A stretch of DNA of 64,000 bases from an uncultured Halomonas sp. (GTDB lineage: Bacteria > Pseudomonadota > Gammaproteobacteria > Pseudomonadales > Halomonadaceae), in assembly GCF_947500835.1 (NCBI RefSeq), contig NZ_CANMTQ010000008.1, positions 62,001 to 126,000 of the forward strand, written 5' to 3'. A program made the position numbers and the translations under genes. Of the stretch, positions 42,963-51,972 are shown piece after piece (position 1 is the stretch's first letter; each line of letters opens with the position of its first letter). The notes under the pieces are model-generated. The model had not been told where the DNA came from. It saw only the letters and a list, made by a program, of their open reading frames with translations, and did no database searches.

Positions 42963-43958
42963 CTAGTTGGTGCCCGCAGAAGAAAAAGGCGGAAGCGGAA
43001 TCCGGTGGGGCCAGTCCTCAGGAACGATGAACAGGCGCTGCCAACGCCCGTCGGGCTGCTTGAGCATCAGTTGCCGAGGCGATCGACGCTGGACGAAATG
43101 CTGCTCGAGCGCCTGGTTCAACTGACTCATTTCGAGCAAGTCGGTATCGACCGGCGGCGCCAGCCAGTGCGGCTTGTCGAGAAAGGCGCCACGAATAGCA
43201 TTTTTCTCATAGAGCAGGGCGCAAAAGTCGGGCCAGCGAGAGAGGGGTAGCCAGTCACCGAAAAGCGCATCGGGTGCGATTTCCTGGGGCGAGGCGAGTG
43301 AAGCCCCGTCAGGCCAGGAACGAAACAGCACGCCAAGCAGCGCCAAACGATGGGTGAGCGGCGGGGCGCCAAAGGACGCCAATATATCCGCTGCCTCGGG
43401 ACGACAGGATAAAGGCAGTTGATGATCGAGACTGTGCCGGCGCTTGACGGCCAGTGAGTCGGCGCATCCGGGGCCGATCCAGCGTGCCTGGCTATTCATC
43501 GCCTGAGGGCCTTGGGGCAGCCCAAGATAGTATTTGATGGCGAGTTCCAGATGCACCGGTTGTCTATCGTTTTCATGGCGATACAGCAGATCGAGTTCGC
43601 CAAGGGTGCGTCTTGTGCTGTCGCGTATTGTGAGGTTGTGCGCCAGTAGCTGTGTATTTGGAGCATGCTCCAGCAGGAAGTGCCAGAGCTTTTCATGATA
43701 GTGGCCCAGGCGTTTGACCAGGCTCGGCCCTACCTGGGCCTCGATCGTCCGGGGCTTGTGTTCGAATGCACTCAGCCAGTCGCGCCGCCGCTGAGGGTCC
43801 TCTAGTCCGAGCTCTTGCAGTGAAGGACGCCCGGCGATCGGTGTTGTCAGTATGTCCGGGGCGTGCAGCAGCCAGGCAAGATCACGGACCAGCGGATGCC
43901 GTAGTTTGGCCAGGTCGGCAATCGTGGCGTCCTGGGAGGTGAGTGGTAGCAAGGACAT
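42963..43958 (-). CDS. DUF1853 family protein
   Basis: The 331-residue protein matches DUF1853 by its HPLVRDLAWLLHAPDIL start, GELDLLYRH and VHLELAIKYYLGL. The G-E-x-D ... E-x-A-x-K arrangement (around residues 116-144) looks like the active site of PD-(D/E)XK nucleases, although no activity is known. It is convergent with the exporter and divergent from nadK by 155 bp. Confidence 0.8.
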   Translation of the reverse strand: MSLLPLTSQDATIADLAKLRHPLVRDLAWLLHAPDILTTPIAGRPSLQELGLEDPQRRRDWLSAFEHKPRTIEAQVGPSLVKRLGHYHEKLWHFLLEHAPNTQLLAHNLTIRDSTRRTLGELDLLYRHENDRQPVHLELAIKYYLGLPQGPQAMNSQARWIGPGCADSLAVKRRHSLDHQLPLSCRPEAADILASFGAPPLTHRLALLGVLFRSWPDGASLASPQEIAPDALFGDWLPLSRWPDFCALLYEKNAIRGAFLDKPHWLAPPVDTDLLEMSQLNQALEQHFVQRRSPRQLMLKQPDGRWQRLFIVPEDWPHRIPLPPFSSAGTN

Positions 43959-44113
43959 CGGCGGTGCATCGGTGAAGAGCTGAGCTTGCAGTGTGCGGCA
44001 AGCCGAGGATGCATTTCAAACCTCCCCTGGTGGTAGGCGGGTCTGGCTCGGGTTTGCCCCGTCTTCCCCTGAGCCCCCATAATGGCGCTTCTCGACGGGG
44101 TAACGGAGCGCCC

Positions 44114-44995
44114 ATGGCATCCTTCAAGAATATTGGTCTGATCGGGCGCCTTGGCAGTGCCAAAGTGGTCGAGACGCTTAAACGCCTGATTCGTTTTCTC
44201 ACTGCTCAGCACTATCACGTCATCATCGAGGAGCGCACCGCCACGGTGTTGCTCGATCATGGGCAGCAGGAGGCCAGTAGGCGCCTATTGGGTGATATCT
44301 GCGATCTGGTAATCGTGGTGGGCGGCGATGGCAGCATGCTGGGAGCGGGACGAGCGCTGTGTCGAAGCGGCACACCAGTGCTTGGCATCAATCGTGGGCG
44401 TCTGGGTTTTTTGACGGATATCTCCCCGGACGAGGTGGAGGAGCGCGTAGGCGAGGTGCTGGCTGGCGACTACGAGATCGAAGAGCGCTTCTTGTTGGAT
44501 ACCGAGGTCTTTCGCGGGGATAACCTGGTAGGTAGTGGCGAGAGCTTGAATGACGTGGTGATTCATCCGGGCAAGGCAGTGCGGATGATCGAGTTCGAAC
44601 TGTTCGTCGACGGTCAGTTCGTGTACAGCCAGCGCTCGGATGGGTTGATCATCGCAACGCCGACGGGCTCCACCGCCTATGCCTTGTCCGGCGGCGGTCC
44701 TATCGTTCACCCCAAACTCGATGCCATCACCCTGGTGCCGATGTTTCCACATACGCTCTCGAGCCGGCCCATCGTGGTGGACGCGGCCAGCGAGATCATG
44801 GTGCATATTGGCGAGACCAACGAAACCTATCCCCACGTCAGTTGTGATGGTCAGACCCAGGTGGTATCGACCCCGGGTGATATCGTCCATGTGCGTCGTA
44901 AACCGCATAAACTCATGCTGATTCATCCGCGAGGACACAATTATTTCGAAATCTGTCGCAGCAAACTGGGCTGGAGTAGCCGGCTCGGAGAGTGA
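44114..44995 (+). CDS. nadK: NAD kinase
   Basis: The 293-residue protein has the GGDGSMLGAGR loop (catalytic Asp, about residue 73), the NRGRLGFLTD motif and ATPTGSTAYALSGGGPI, all typical of ATP-NAD kinases. It makes NADP from NAD in the cytosol. The start at 44114 (MASFKNIGLIG) is preferred over an upstream frame opening at 43991. The next gene starts 7 bp after its stop. Confidence 0.95.
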   Translation: MASFKNIGLIGRLGSAKVVETLKRLIRFLTAQHYHVIIEERTATVLLDHGQQEASRRLLGDICDLVIVVGGDGSMLGAGRALCRSGTPVLGINRGRLGFLTDISPDEVEERVGEVLAGDYEIEERFLLDTEVFRGDNLVGSGESLNDVVIHPGKAVRMIEFELFVDGQFVYSQRSDGLIIATPTGSTAYALSGGGPIVHPKLDAITLVPMFPHTLSSRPIVVDAASEIMVHIGETNETYPHVSCDGQTQVVSTPGDIVHVRRKPHKLMLIHPRGHNYFEICRSKLGWSSRLGE

Positions 44996-45002
44996 TACGT
45001 CC

Positions 45003-46001
45003 ATGATCGATAACATTGATGGCTACGATCTGATAGGTGATGTGCACGGCTGTGGCGCGACCCTGGCGGCATTGCTGGAAAAACTGGGCTACCACAACAA
45101 CGCGGGTATCTATCGACATCCGCGACGCAAGGCCATCTTTCTAGGAGATCTTATCGATCGTGGCCCCCGCATCCGTCTGGTGGTGTCCATCGTGCGTAAC
45201 ATGGTAGAGGCGGGAGAAGCGTTCATCGTCATGGGCAACCATGAGATCAATGCCCTGGCCTATAGCCGCCGGTGTCCACCCGGACAGAGTTGTGAATGGC
45301 TACGGGAGCATACGCCCCGCCATAACCGGGTCATTCAGGAAACCCTCGAGCAGTATCGTGATCATCCGGGGGAATGGGAGGACACTCTTGCCTGGTTCAT
45401 GGAAATACCCTTGCTGCTTGAGCGGGATGGGTTGAGAGTAGTGCATGCCTGTTGGGATGCGCCGCTCATCAACCAGTTTCTGGACCATTATCCAGACGCA
45501 CGCATCGATGAGGCGTTTCTCGATGACTCCGCGACACCGGGCAGTTTTGCCTTTCAAGTGCTGGAGCGCTTGACCCGCGGAACTCATATCCGGCTGCCGG
45601 AAGGTATCAAGATTCAGTCCGGTGACGGCTTTACCCGACAAACCTTTCGCGCTCACTTCTGGGCCCAGGCACCGCGCACTTACGGCGATGTCATCTTTCA
45701 ACCGGATAACCTGCCTGGTGATCTAGAAGAACGTGCTTTATCGGAGCGGGAGAAGGCGCGTTTGGCATACTATGGCCCGGAGGAGCCTCCGCTTTTCATC
45801 GGCCATTACTGGTGTGAAGGGGTACCGGCATTGCCGGCGCCCAATATCGCCTGCGTGGATTACAGTGCCGTGAAGTTTGGGCGTCTCGTGGCTTATCGCT
45901 GGGATGGAGAACAGGAATTGAGCGCCGACAAGTTCGTTTGGGTGCGGGTGCCGCGAGATGAGCAGGCGAGGCCTCGGCCCTGGGAAATCGACCTGGATTA
46001 G
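45003..46001 (+). CDS. Calcineurin-like metallophosphatase (PrpA/ApaH-like)
   Basis: The 332-residue protein has the PPP-family metal motifs GDVHG (DLIGDVHGCG), GDLIDRGP and GNHEINALAY, with further histidine residues in VVHACWDAP and FIGHYWCEG. It resembles bacterial protein serine/threonine phosphatases and symmetric Ap4A hydrolases; which one is unclear. Co-transcribed with nadK and closed by a strong terminator. Confidence 0.85.
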   Translation: MIDNIDGYDLIGDVHGCGATLAALLEKLGYHNNAGIYRHPRRKAIFLGDLIDRGPRIRLVVSIVRNMVEAGEAFIVMGNHEINALAYSRRCPPGQSCEWLREHTPRHNRVIQETLEQYRDHPGEWEDTLAWFMEIPLLLERDGLRVVHACWDAPLINQFLDHYPDARIDEAFLDDSATPGSFAFQVLERLTRGTHIRLPEGIKIQSGDGFTRQTFRAHFWAQAPRTYGDVIFQPDNLPGDLEERALSEREKARLAYYGPEEPPLFIGHYWCEGVPALPAPNIACVDYSAVKFGRLVAYRWDGEQELSADKFVWVRVPRDEQARPRPWEIDLD

Positions 46002-46101
46002 AAGCCTTACAATTTATTACGCGAATTTTTCTTGATGATAGAAACTTGTACTGTCGGTTGTCGTCTTAGTAGGTGTTCCCTTGAATGATTCCTTGCTCGT
46101 T

Positions 46102-46131
46102 GTCCGGCGGCCCTCTCCGCCGGACTTTTTA
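46102..46131 (+). terminator. Rho-independent terminator after the phosphatase gene
   Basis: GTCCGGCGG (46102-46110) pairs with CCGCCGGAC (46117-46125) and is followed by TTTTTA. It separates the nadK unit from the rhomboid gene. Confidence 0.92.
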
Positions 46132-46195
46132 TTGTGTGGGATACTGAACACGCCAGAACATGAGTTGTGCGTACCGATCAGAAGAGGGGAAATCG

Positions 46196-47044
46196 ATGCA
46201 TAAGGTGCTGATGCTGCCCCGGGATACCGATACCAGAACGCTTCGCCAGGCGCTCTGGGCTCAGCGTATCGGCCATCGCTTTACCGAGGAAAATGATGCC
46301 CAGGTACTGTGGTTGGCGGATCCTCGCCAGCAGGAAGATCTGATGCAACTGATTGAGCGCTGGAAGAAGGGCGAACCATTGAGCCTGAGTGCCGAGCAGC
46401 GTTCCGGGCCGCGAGGCTGGCGCCAAGGAGTATTGGCCGAAGCGCCATTGGCGGCGGGCCTGATCCTGGTGTGCTTGGCGGTGTTCGGAATGATGGCCAT
46501 CTTCGGTGATCTGGTCATCGCGGCCATGACCATCACGCCTCTCGGCGTGGTGGGTAACAGTTTGAGTGTGGGCACCCTGGCGGACACCCTGTCCTCTGGG
46601 CAGATCTGGCGTTTGATATCCCCGGCATTTCTGCACTTCGGCTGGACGCACCTGATTTTCAACATGCTATGGCTATGGTATTTCGGCCGCCAGATCGAAG
46701 CGCTGCAGGGGCCGCTTAGACTGCTGGGCGTAGTGATTCTCAGCGCGCTGATCTCCAACCTGGCCCAGTACGCTACCGGTACCGTCTTGTTCGGTGGCAT
46801 GTCCGGGGTGGACTATGCGCTGCTGGGCTATGTCTGGCTCATGGCCTGGCGAGCGCCGAAAAGCGGTTTTTTCGTGCCGCAGATGCTGGTGGTATTCATG
46901 CTGGGCTGGATGGTTTTTACCATGACGGATTTTGCCGAACCCATCGGTTTTGGCAACGTGGCCAATGAGGCCCATCTGGGCGGACTTATCAGCGGCCTGA
47001 TAATGGGATGGCTGGCCAGCAGTCGCGCCCGCCGTATTTCATGA
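46196..47044 (+). CDS. glpG: Rhomboid intramembrane serine protease GlpG
   Basis: The 282-residue protein has a cytoplasmic N-domain (1-75) and six helices. Catalytic residues are Ser203 in GGMSGVDYA and His260 in NEAHLGGLISG, with the oxyanion set H-x4-H-x3-N in HFGWTHLIFN (His147, His152, Asn156). It cleaves transmembrane segments within the inner membrane. The start at 46196 follows GAAGAGGGG; the frame is open to 46160. Confidence 0.9.
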   Translation: MHKVLMLPRDTDTRTLRQALWAQRIGHRFTEENDAQVLWLADPRQQEDLMQLIERWKKGEPLSLSAEQRSGPRGWRQGVLAEAPLAAGLILVCLAVFGMMAIFGDLVIAAMTITPLGVVGNSLSVGTLADTLSSGQIWRLISPAFLHFGWTHLIFNMLWLWYFGRQIEALQGPLRLLGVVILSALISNLAQYATGTVLFGGMSGVDYALLGYVWLMAWRAPKSGFFVPQMLVVFMLGWMVFTMTDFAEPIGFGNVANEAHLGGLISGLIMGWLASSRARRIS

Positions 47045-47064
47045 CAATTCCTGTGGAGTAGACG

Positions 47065-47325
47065 ATGAGCGACATGACCTTCGAGCGCATGATTCAGCAG
47101 ATGACGCCAACCATTTATGAGAGCCTCAAGCAGGCGGTGTCTCTGCGCAAGTGGCCCGACGGGCGCCGTCTCACCGAGGAGCAGACCGAGCTGTGTCTGG
47201 AAGCGGTGATGCGCTACGAGGTCGAGCACAAGGTGCCGGAAAGCGAACGGGTCGGGTATCTCGGCAGTAGCGGCTGTGGCAGCGACAAGAACGACGATGA
47301 GGACAGCATCACGTGGGTGAACTGA
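47065..47325 (+). CDS. yeaC: YeaC-family (DUF1315) small protein
   Basis: The 86-residue acidic protein has the YeaC pattern FERMIQQMTPTIYESLKQAV, LRKWPDGRRLTEEQTELCL and YEVEHKVPESERVGYL. Function unknown; the partner gene DUF2797 overlaps its end by 13 bp, implying co-translation. This pairing recurs in marine gammaproteobacteria. Confidence 0.88.
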   Translation: MSDMTFERMIQQMTPTIYESLKQAVSLRKWPDGRRLTEEQTELCLEAVMRYEVEHKVPESERVGYLGSSGCGSDKNDDEDSITWVN

Positions 47326-48149
47326 TCGCGCTCAGCGGCTGCTTGAGCAAGATGGGCATCACGCCGGGTGACAAGGATCAGCCGGCGCAATATACGCTGC
47401 GCGCCGGTGAGCAGCGTCTCGACCTCAATGCGCGTCTTGGCCAGTCGTTGCATTTGAGGCATACCGGGGCCATCGCCTGTACCCACTGCGGACGCCCTAT
47501 CCGCAAGAGCTTTGCCCAGGGCCATTGCTATCCGTGCTTCAAGCGCCTGGCCCAGTGCGATACCTGTATCGTCAAGCCGGAGCTTTGCCATTATTTTGCC
47601 GGCACCTGCCGCGAGCCCGACTGGGGCGAACGCCACTGCTTCCAGCCTCATGTCATCTATTTGGCCAATTCTTCCGGGCTCAAGGTAGGTATCACCCGAA
47701 AGACCCAGATGCCGACCCGCTGGCTGGATCAAGGGGCAATCCAGGCGCTGCCGATTCTCGAGGTCGATACCCGCCAGCAATCCGGTTTCGTCGAGGTATT
47801 GTTCAAGGAACTGGTCGCCGACCGCACCAACTGGCGCGCCATGCTCAAAGGCGAGGTGGCGCCCATGGACCTGCGCGCGGAGCGCGACCGCCTGCTCGAG
47901 TCGCTGTCCAGTGGGCTTGCCAACCTGCGGGAGCGTTTTGGTAACGATTTCCTGCGCTTTCTCGATGCGGAACCTGTGAGCTTCGAGTATCCAGTGCTTC
48001 AATCGCCGACCAAGGTGGTATCTCATAACTTCGACAAGAACCCCGACGTTTCCGGCACCTTGCTCGGCTTGAAAGGGCAATACGTGATGCTCGACACCGG
48101 CGTCATCAACCTGCGCAAGTTCTCCGGCTATGAAGTAACCGTCCAGTAG
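47313..48149 (+). CDS. DUF2797 family zinc-ribbon-like protein
   Basis: The 278-residue protein has cysteine pairs in CTHCGRPIRKSFAQGHCYPC and QCDTCIVKPELCHYF, then C-x9-C in GTCREPDWGERHC, all consistent with bound zinc. The middle has YLANSSGLKVGITRKTQMPT, a GIY-YIG-nuclease-like core (Y-L ... K-V-G-I-T). DUF2797 proteins have no established function. The fold hint suggests nucleic-acid binding. Confidence 0.85.
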   Translation: MGELIALSGCLSKMGITPGDKDQPAQYTLRAGEQRLDLNARLGQSLHLRHTGAIACTHCGRPIRKSFAQGHCYPCFKRLAQCDTCIVKPELCHYFAGTCREPDWGERHCFQPHVIYLANSSGLKVGITRKTQMPTRWLDQGAIQALPILEVDTRQQSGFVEVLFKELVADRTNWRAMLKGEVAPMDLRAERDRLLESLSSGLANLRERFGNDFLRFLDAEPVSFEYPVLQSPTKVVSHNFDKNPDVSGTLLGLKGQYVMLDTGVINLRKFSGYEVTVQ

Positions 48150-48203
48150 TCTTGCCGTCCCATCGTGGTATGTTGGCTATGCAACCAACAATGAGGTGCC
48201 ACA

Positions 48204-49082
48204 ATGCCAAGGATAGCGAAAACCCTGTTTGCCGTTGGATTGACTGCAGCGACCCTGGGAGCTCAGGCCCAGGAACAAAAGCAGGTCAATATCGCCACGC
48301 TCAACTGGGCCGAGAACATCGCAGCGGCCAACATGTGGAAGCTCGTGCTCGAGCAGGCGCCCTACGATTACCAGGTGGACATCACCAATGTCGGCAAGAG
48401 TGTGGCCTTCAGCGGCATCGCCAGCGGCGACATGGATATTTCCCTGGAAACCTGGCTGCCCACCACCGACAAGGACTACATCGAGCCCCACGAGGATCAG
48501 TTGACCATTCACGAACCTTGGTACGACGGCCCAGGACTGGGATTGGTGGTGCCTGCCTACGTGGATATCGACTCGATTTCCGAGCTTGCCGAAAAAGCCG
48601 ACGACTTTGAGTACCAGGGTCGCCCGACCATCGTCGGCATCGATCCCGGCTCGACGATTTCCACTGCCACCGAAGACGCCATCGAGACCTATGATCTGCC
48701 GATGCGTCAACTCAGCAGCTCCGAAGTCGCCATAATGGCGGCGTTCAAGGACGCCTACAAGCGCCAGGAACCCATGGTGGTGACCCTGTGGAATCCGCAC
48801 TGGGCCTTTGCCGAATACGATCTCAAGTATCTCGACGACCCGGAGAACGTCTACGGCGCCGAGGAGGAAGCCATTTACTGGTTTTCACGCAAGGGCTTCG
48901 CGGAAGATGACCCCTGGCTGACCGCAGTACTGAATGCCTGGGAAATGGACGATGACTCCCTCGGTGGTCTGATGGCAGTCATCGAGGAAACCGGCGACCC
49001 GGCGGAAGGTGCTCGACAGTGGATCGAGGAAAATCGCGAGCTGGTGGACGGCTGGCTAGAGGCCGGTGATAGCGTGAATTAA
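48204..49082 (+). CDS. Glycine-betaine/proline-type ABC substrate-binding protein (orphan)
   Basis: The 292-residue periplasmic protein has a signal peptide ending in AQA (LFAVGLTAATLGAQAQ). It belongs to the OpuAC/ProX class: ATLNWAENIAAANMWK, GDMDISLETWLPTTDKDY, EPWYDGPGLGLVVPAY, and VVTLWNPHWAF. The tryptophan-rich ligand box suits quaternary ammonium compounds such as glycine betaine. No permease or ATPase lies beside it, so it must work with a distant system or as a second specificity subunit. The protein is acidic, as expected for a halophile periplasm. Confidence 0.85.
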   Translation: MPRIAKTLFAVGLTAATLGAQAQEQKQVNIATLNWAENIAAANMWKLVLEQAPYDYQVDITNVGKSVAFSGIASGDMDISLETWLPTTDKDYIEPHEDQLTIHEPWYDGPGLGLVVPAYVDIDSISELAEKADDFEYQGRPTIVGIDPGSTISTATEDAIETYDLPMRQLSSSEVAIMAAFKDAYKRQEPMVVTLWNPHWAFAEYDLKYLDDPENVYGAEEEAIYWFSRKGFAEDDPWLTAVLNAWEMDDDSLGGLMAVIEETGDPAEGARQWIEENRELVDGWLEAGDSVN

Positions 49083-49109
49083 GAATACTCCTCGAAAGAG
49101 GGCTAAAGG

Positions 49110-49143
49110 ACGCGGCACGCCAAACCAAGGCGAGCCGCGTTTT
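49110..49143 (+). terminator. Terminator after the betaine-binding protein gene
   Basis: ACGCGGC (49110-49116) pairs with GCCGCGT (49134-49140), with an inner GCC/GGC stem in the loop, followed by TTT. Moderate strength. Confidence 0.7.
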
Positions 49144-49172
49144 CGCGTGCAGACGCTTATCTTGGGCGGCGG

Positions 49173-50657
49173 CTAGCTGGCCTGTTGCCGCCGAGCCTCC
49201 ATTCTTGCCAGAAACACTCTCATGACCCGGTTGTACAGCTCGGGTCCCAACACGACGTCTTCTATTCCCGCATCCAGATTGGGATTGTCATTGACTTCGA
49301 TGACCACCACTCGATCGTCTATCTGCTTGATATCCACGCCGTAGAGGCCATCACCGATCAGGCGGGTCGCCTTGAGCGCTGTCTTGACCACGGCATTGGG
49401 TACTTCTTTTGGGTCGTGGGTCGTGAAGCCACCGCTGCGGGTCTTGCCTCGGGAGTGATCATAGATTTGCCAATGCCCCCGGGCCATGTAGTAGCGACTG
49501 GCGAACAGCACCTTGCCGTCGAGTACACCGATGCGCCAGTCGAACTCCGTAGGCAGCCATTCCTGCAGCAGCAGCAGGGAGGAAGACTCGAACAGATGGC
49601 TGGCCTGCACCGGAAGCTGATCCGCGGAGGTGATCTTGACCACGCCCCGGGAGAAAGCCCCATCCGGCACCTTGAGCACCATCGGGAACTGCAGCCCTGC
49701 GGTTTTCTCCGGCAAGCGCTTGAGATCGTCTCGGTGCAGCAGTATGCCGCCGGGCGCGGGCACCCTCTTGGCCCCGAGCAGCTCATGCAGATAGACCTTG
49801 TTGGTGCAGCGCAGGATGGAGCGAGGGTCATCGATCACGACCAGGCCTTCATGCTCGGCGCGCCGGGCCATGCGATAGGTGTGATGATCGAGAGCCGTGG
49901 TCTCGCGAATGAACAGCGCATCGAATTCCGCCAGGCGGCTTTCATCGCGCCTGGTGATCAACGACACATCGATGCCCAGCCGACGTCCGGCGCGAATGAA
50001 CTGCTTCAGCGCACTCTTGTTGCTCGGCGGCAAGGCTTCCTCCGGATCGATCAGGATCGCCAGGTCATAGCGGTAGCGACGGCGTGCCTTTGGCGTGCGC
50101 CATACCCGGCGAGAATGTCGATTGAGCGCCTGAGCGAAAAGATCCTGCTCTTCACCGTTCAGTGATGAGAGCGAGACAGGCTTGAGTCGGGTCAGACGCC
50201 AGAGCCCCTGGCGATGCTGAAAGCGCGCTTCCAGCAAGGGGCAGGGCAGCCGGTCGAACAGTCGGCGGGCCAGTTTGCTTAGCCCTGGCTGCAGGCATTC
50301 ACCGAACATCAGCCTCAACTGGAGCGCATCGCCTTGCAAGGCGCCGCGCCGGGAAAGTTCATCCATCAGCGGGGCCAGGGATTCAAGCTGTAGATCCACC
50401 AGCGCCTTGCGCGAAAGCTGATTGAGGGTCTCCACCGTCGGCAGCGCCCGTTGCCCCCGGGCCTGGGCCAGCAGCGAGACGTAATAGCCGGTCTCGAGAT
50501 ACTCCAGGCCGCCACACAGATTGATGACATGGGTGGCGCTATCCTGCTGGGGGTTGGGTGCCTGAGCAAGATAGTCACCGGCGGTGATCAGGTCATCCGT
50601 GGGAAAGTAAGGGCGCCAGTCGGAAATACGGTCGACGACGATGCGCAGTGGCGACAT
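49173..50657 (-). CDS. RimK-like ATP-grasp ligase with RLAN N-terminal domain
   Basis: The 494-residue protein has an N-terminal RLAN-type region (about 1-190, with HVINLCGGLEYLETGYYVSLL) and a C-terminal ATP-grasp of the RimK type from about 280. The grasp contains CTNKVYLHELL, FPMVLKVPDGAFSRGVVKI, LLLLQEWLPTEFDWRIGVL and VVIEVNDNPNLDAG (metal ligands E and N). Such enzymes ligate amino acids, often glutamate, onto carboxyl groups of peptides. The start overlaps the possible upstream start of the divergent GNAT gene. Homologues are often paired with GNAT proteins, as here. Confidence 0.82.
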   Translation of the reverse strand: MSPLRIVVDRISDWRPYFPTDDLITAGDYLAQAPNPQQDSATHVINLCGGLEYLETGYYVSLLAQARGQRALPTVETLNQLSRKALVDLQLESLAPLMDELSRRGALQGDALQLRLMFGECLQPGLSKLARRLFDRLPCPLLEARFQHRQGLWRLTRLKPVSLSSLNGEEQDLFAQALNRHSRRVWRTPKARRRYRYDLAILIDPEEALPPSNKSALKQFIRAGRRLGIDVSLITRRDESRLAEFDALFIRETTALDHHTYRMARRAEHEGLVVIDDPRSILRCTNKVYLHELLGAKRVPAPGGILLHRDDLKRLPEKTAGLQFPMVLKVPDGAFSRGVVKITSADQLPVQASHLFESSSLLLLQEWLPTEFDWRIGVLDGKVLFASRYYMARGHWQIYDHSRGKTRSGGFTTHDPKEVPNAVVKTALKATRLIGDGLYGVDIKQIDDRVVVIEVNDNPNLDAGIEDVVLGPELYNRVMRVFLARMEARRQQAS

Positions 50658-50800
50658 GGGTCAATATCCTGCCTGAAGAAGAGGCCAAGAAAGCGAAGGC
50701 CTTGGCGGCCCGTAAGGGGCTCGTGAATGGCGCTAGAATGCACCGGCTTCACTCCAGGTTCAATACGCTGCTGCAAGGAAATCCGCTTCAAATCAAAGTG

Positions 50801-51346
50801 ATGACAAACCCCGAAACACCCCCCACAATGCCGACGATAGTCATGTCAGCAAGAGATGAAATCGCCGTGTTGCCCCAACTGCGTCCGGCCCGCCCGGAGG
50901 ACCTTGATGGTCTTTGCCGCCTGGAAATCGAGTCCTTCGAAGGAGATCGCTTCAATCGTCGTCAGCTGATCCACTTGCTCACCCGCGCCCATGCCGTCAC
51001 CTGGGTCGTCGAGAATGAAGACTGTCTCCTGCTGGGCTATGGAACCCTGCTTTTTCGACGCAATAGCGCCAGCGCTCGACTTTACTCATTTTGCGTTCAT
51101 CCAGAGGCCCGGGGGGAGGGCATTGGCCGCCGATTGGCAGAGCGACTTGAACAGGAAGCTCTCGAACGCAACCGAGAAAAGATCATCCTCGAAGTGCGTG
51201 CGGACAATCGCCGCGCGATCGGTCTCTATCGCCGGCTTGGTTTTCTGCCCAGGCGCTGGCTTGAGGACTACTACAGCGATGGCTGCGCTGCCTGGCAGAT
51301 GGATAAAATGCTGGAACCAAACAACTCTTTGTCGGCCTTATCTTGA
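50801..51346 (+). CDS. GNAT N-acetyltransferase (RimI-like), partner of RimK-like gene
   Basis: The 181-residue form starting at 50801 (MTNPETPPT) has the GNAT core: LRPARPEDLDGLCRLEIESF, FCVHPEARGEGIGRRLAERL (acetyl-CoA loop) and LEVRADNRRAIGLYRRLGF. The frame opens at 50648, overlapping the divergent rimK-like start by 10 bp; the 51 extra residues look unlike a domain. In other bacteria a GNAT, sometimes fused to a C39 peptidase, neighbours RLAN-RimK genes. No peptidase domain follows here. Confidence 0.82.
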   Translation: MTNPETPPTMPTIVMSARDEIAVLPQLRPARPEDLDGLCRLEIESFEGDRFNRRQLIHLLTRAHAVTWVVENEDCLLLGYGTLLFRRNSASARLYSFCVHPEARGEGIGRRLAERLEQEALERNREKIILEVRADNRRAIGLYRRLGFLPRRWLEDYYSDGCAAWQMDKMLEPNNSLSALS

Positions 51347-51428
51347 AGGGCATGCTCGCTATGTCGGGGATGCGAACCAGGATCGCTTGGGCTAGCATGA
51401 TGCTTTCCATGAATGTTGCGGAGTTTTC

Positions 51429-51914
51429 ATGCCTTCTTTCGATATCGTCTCTGAACTCGACAAGCACGAAGTGACCAACGCGGTGGATCAGGCCAATCGG
51501 GAGCTTGCAACTCGCTTCGATTTCCGCGGTGTCACCGCAAGCTTCAGCGAGGAAGGCGAGAACGTGAATCTGGAGGCGGATGCGGATTTCCAGCTGCGTC
51601 AGATGATCGACATCCTCAAGGGGCGCCTGATTGCCCGAGGCATCGATGTGAGCTGTCTGGAAGAAAAGGATGCGGACAGCAGCGGGGTGCGCGCTCGTCA
51701 ACAGATCGTGCTGCGTCAAGGTATCGATCAGCCATTGGCCAAGAAGATCGTCAAGGCGATCAAGGATGCCAAACTCAAGGTGCAGGCCCAGATTCAGGGT
51801 GAAAAGGTGCGGGTCACCGGCAAGAAGCGCGACGACCTGCAAGAGACCATGATGCTGCTGAAGAACGACAAATCCATCGACATGCCGCTGCAGTTCAATA
51901 ATTTTCGCGACTAG
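51429..51914 (+). CDS. yajQ: YajQ-family nucleotide-binding protein
   Basis: The 161-residue protein has the family-wide [20 protein letters not shown] start, RFDFRGV, and [22 protein letters not shown]. YajQ proteins bind cyclic di-GMP in some bacteria and have RNA-binding-like folds. It is monocistronic with good start context. Confidence 0.93.
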   Translation: MPSFDIVSELDKHEVTNAVDQANRELATRFDFRGVTASFSEEGENVNLEADADFQLRQMIDILKGRLIARGIDVSCLEEKDADSSGVRARQQIVLRQGIDQPLAKKIVKAIKDAKLKVQAQIQGEKVRVTGKKRDDLQETMMLLKNDKSIDMPLQFNNFRD

Positions 51915-51972
51915 AATGAAGAGGTGAGAATCTGCCGGGGAAGGGTGATCTTCTCTTTATCAGGAGGCCGTC

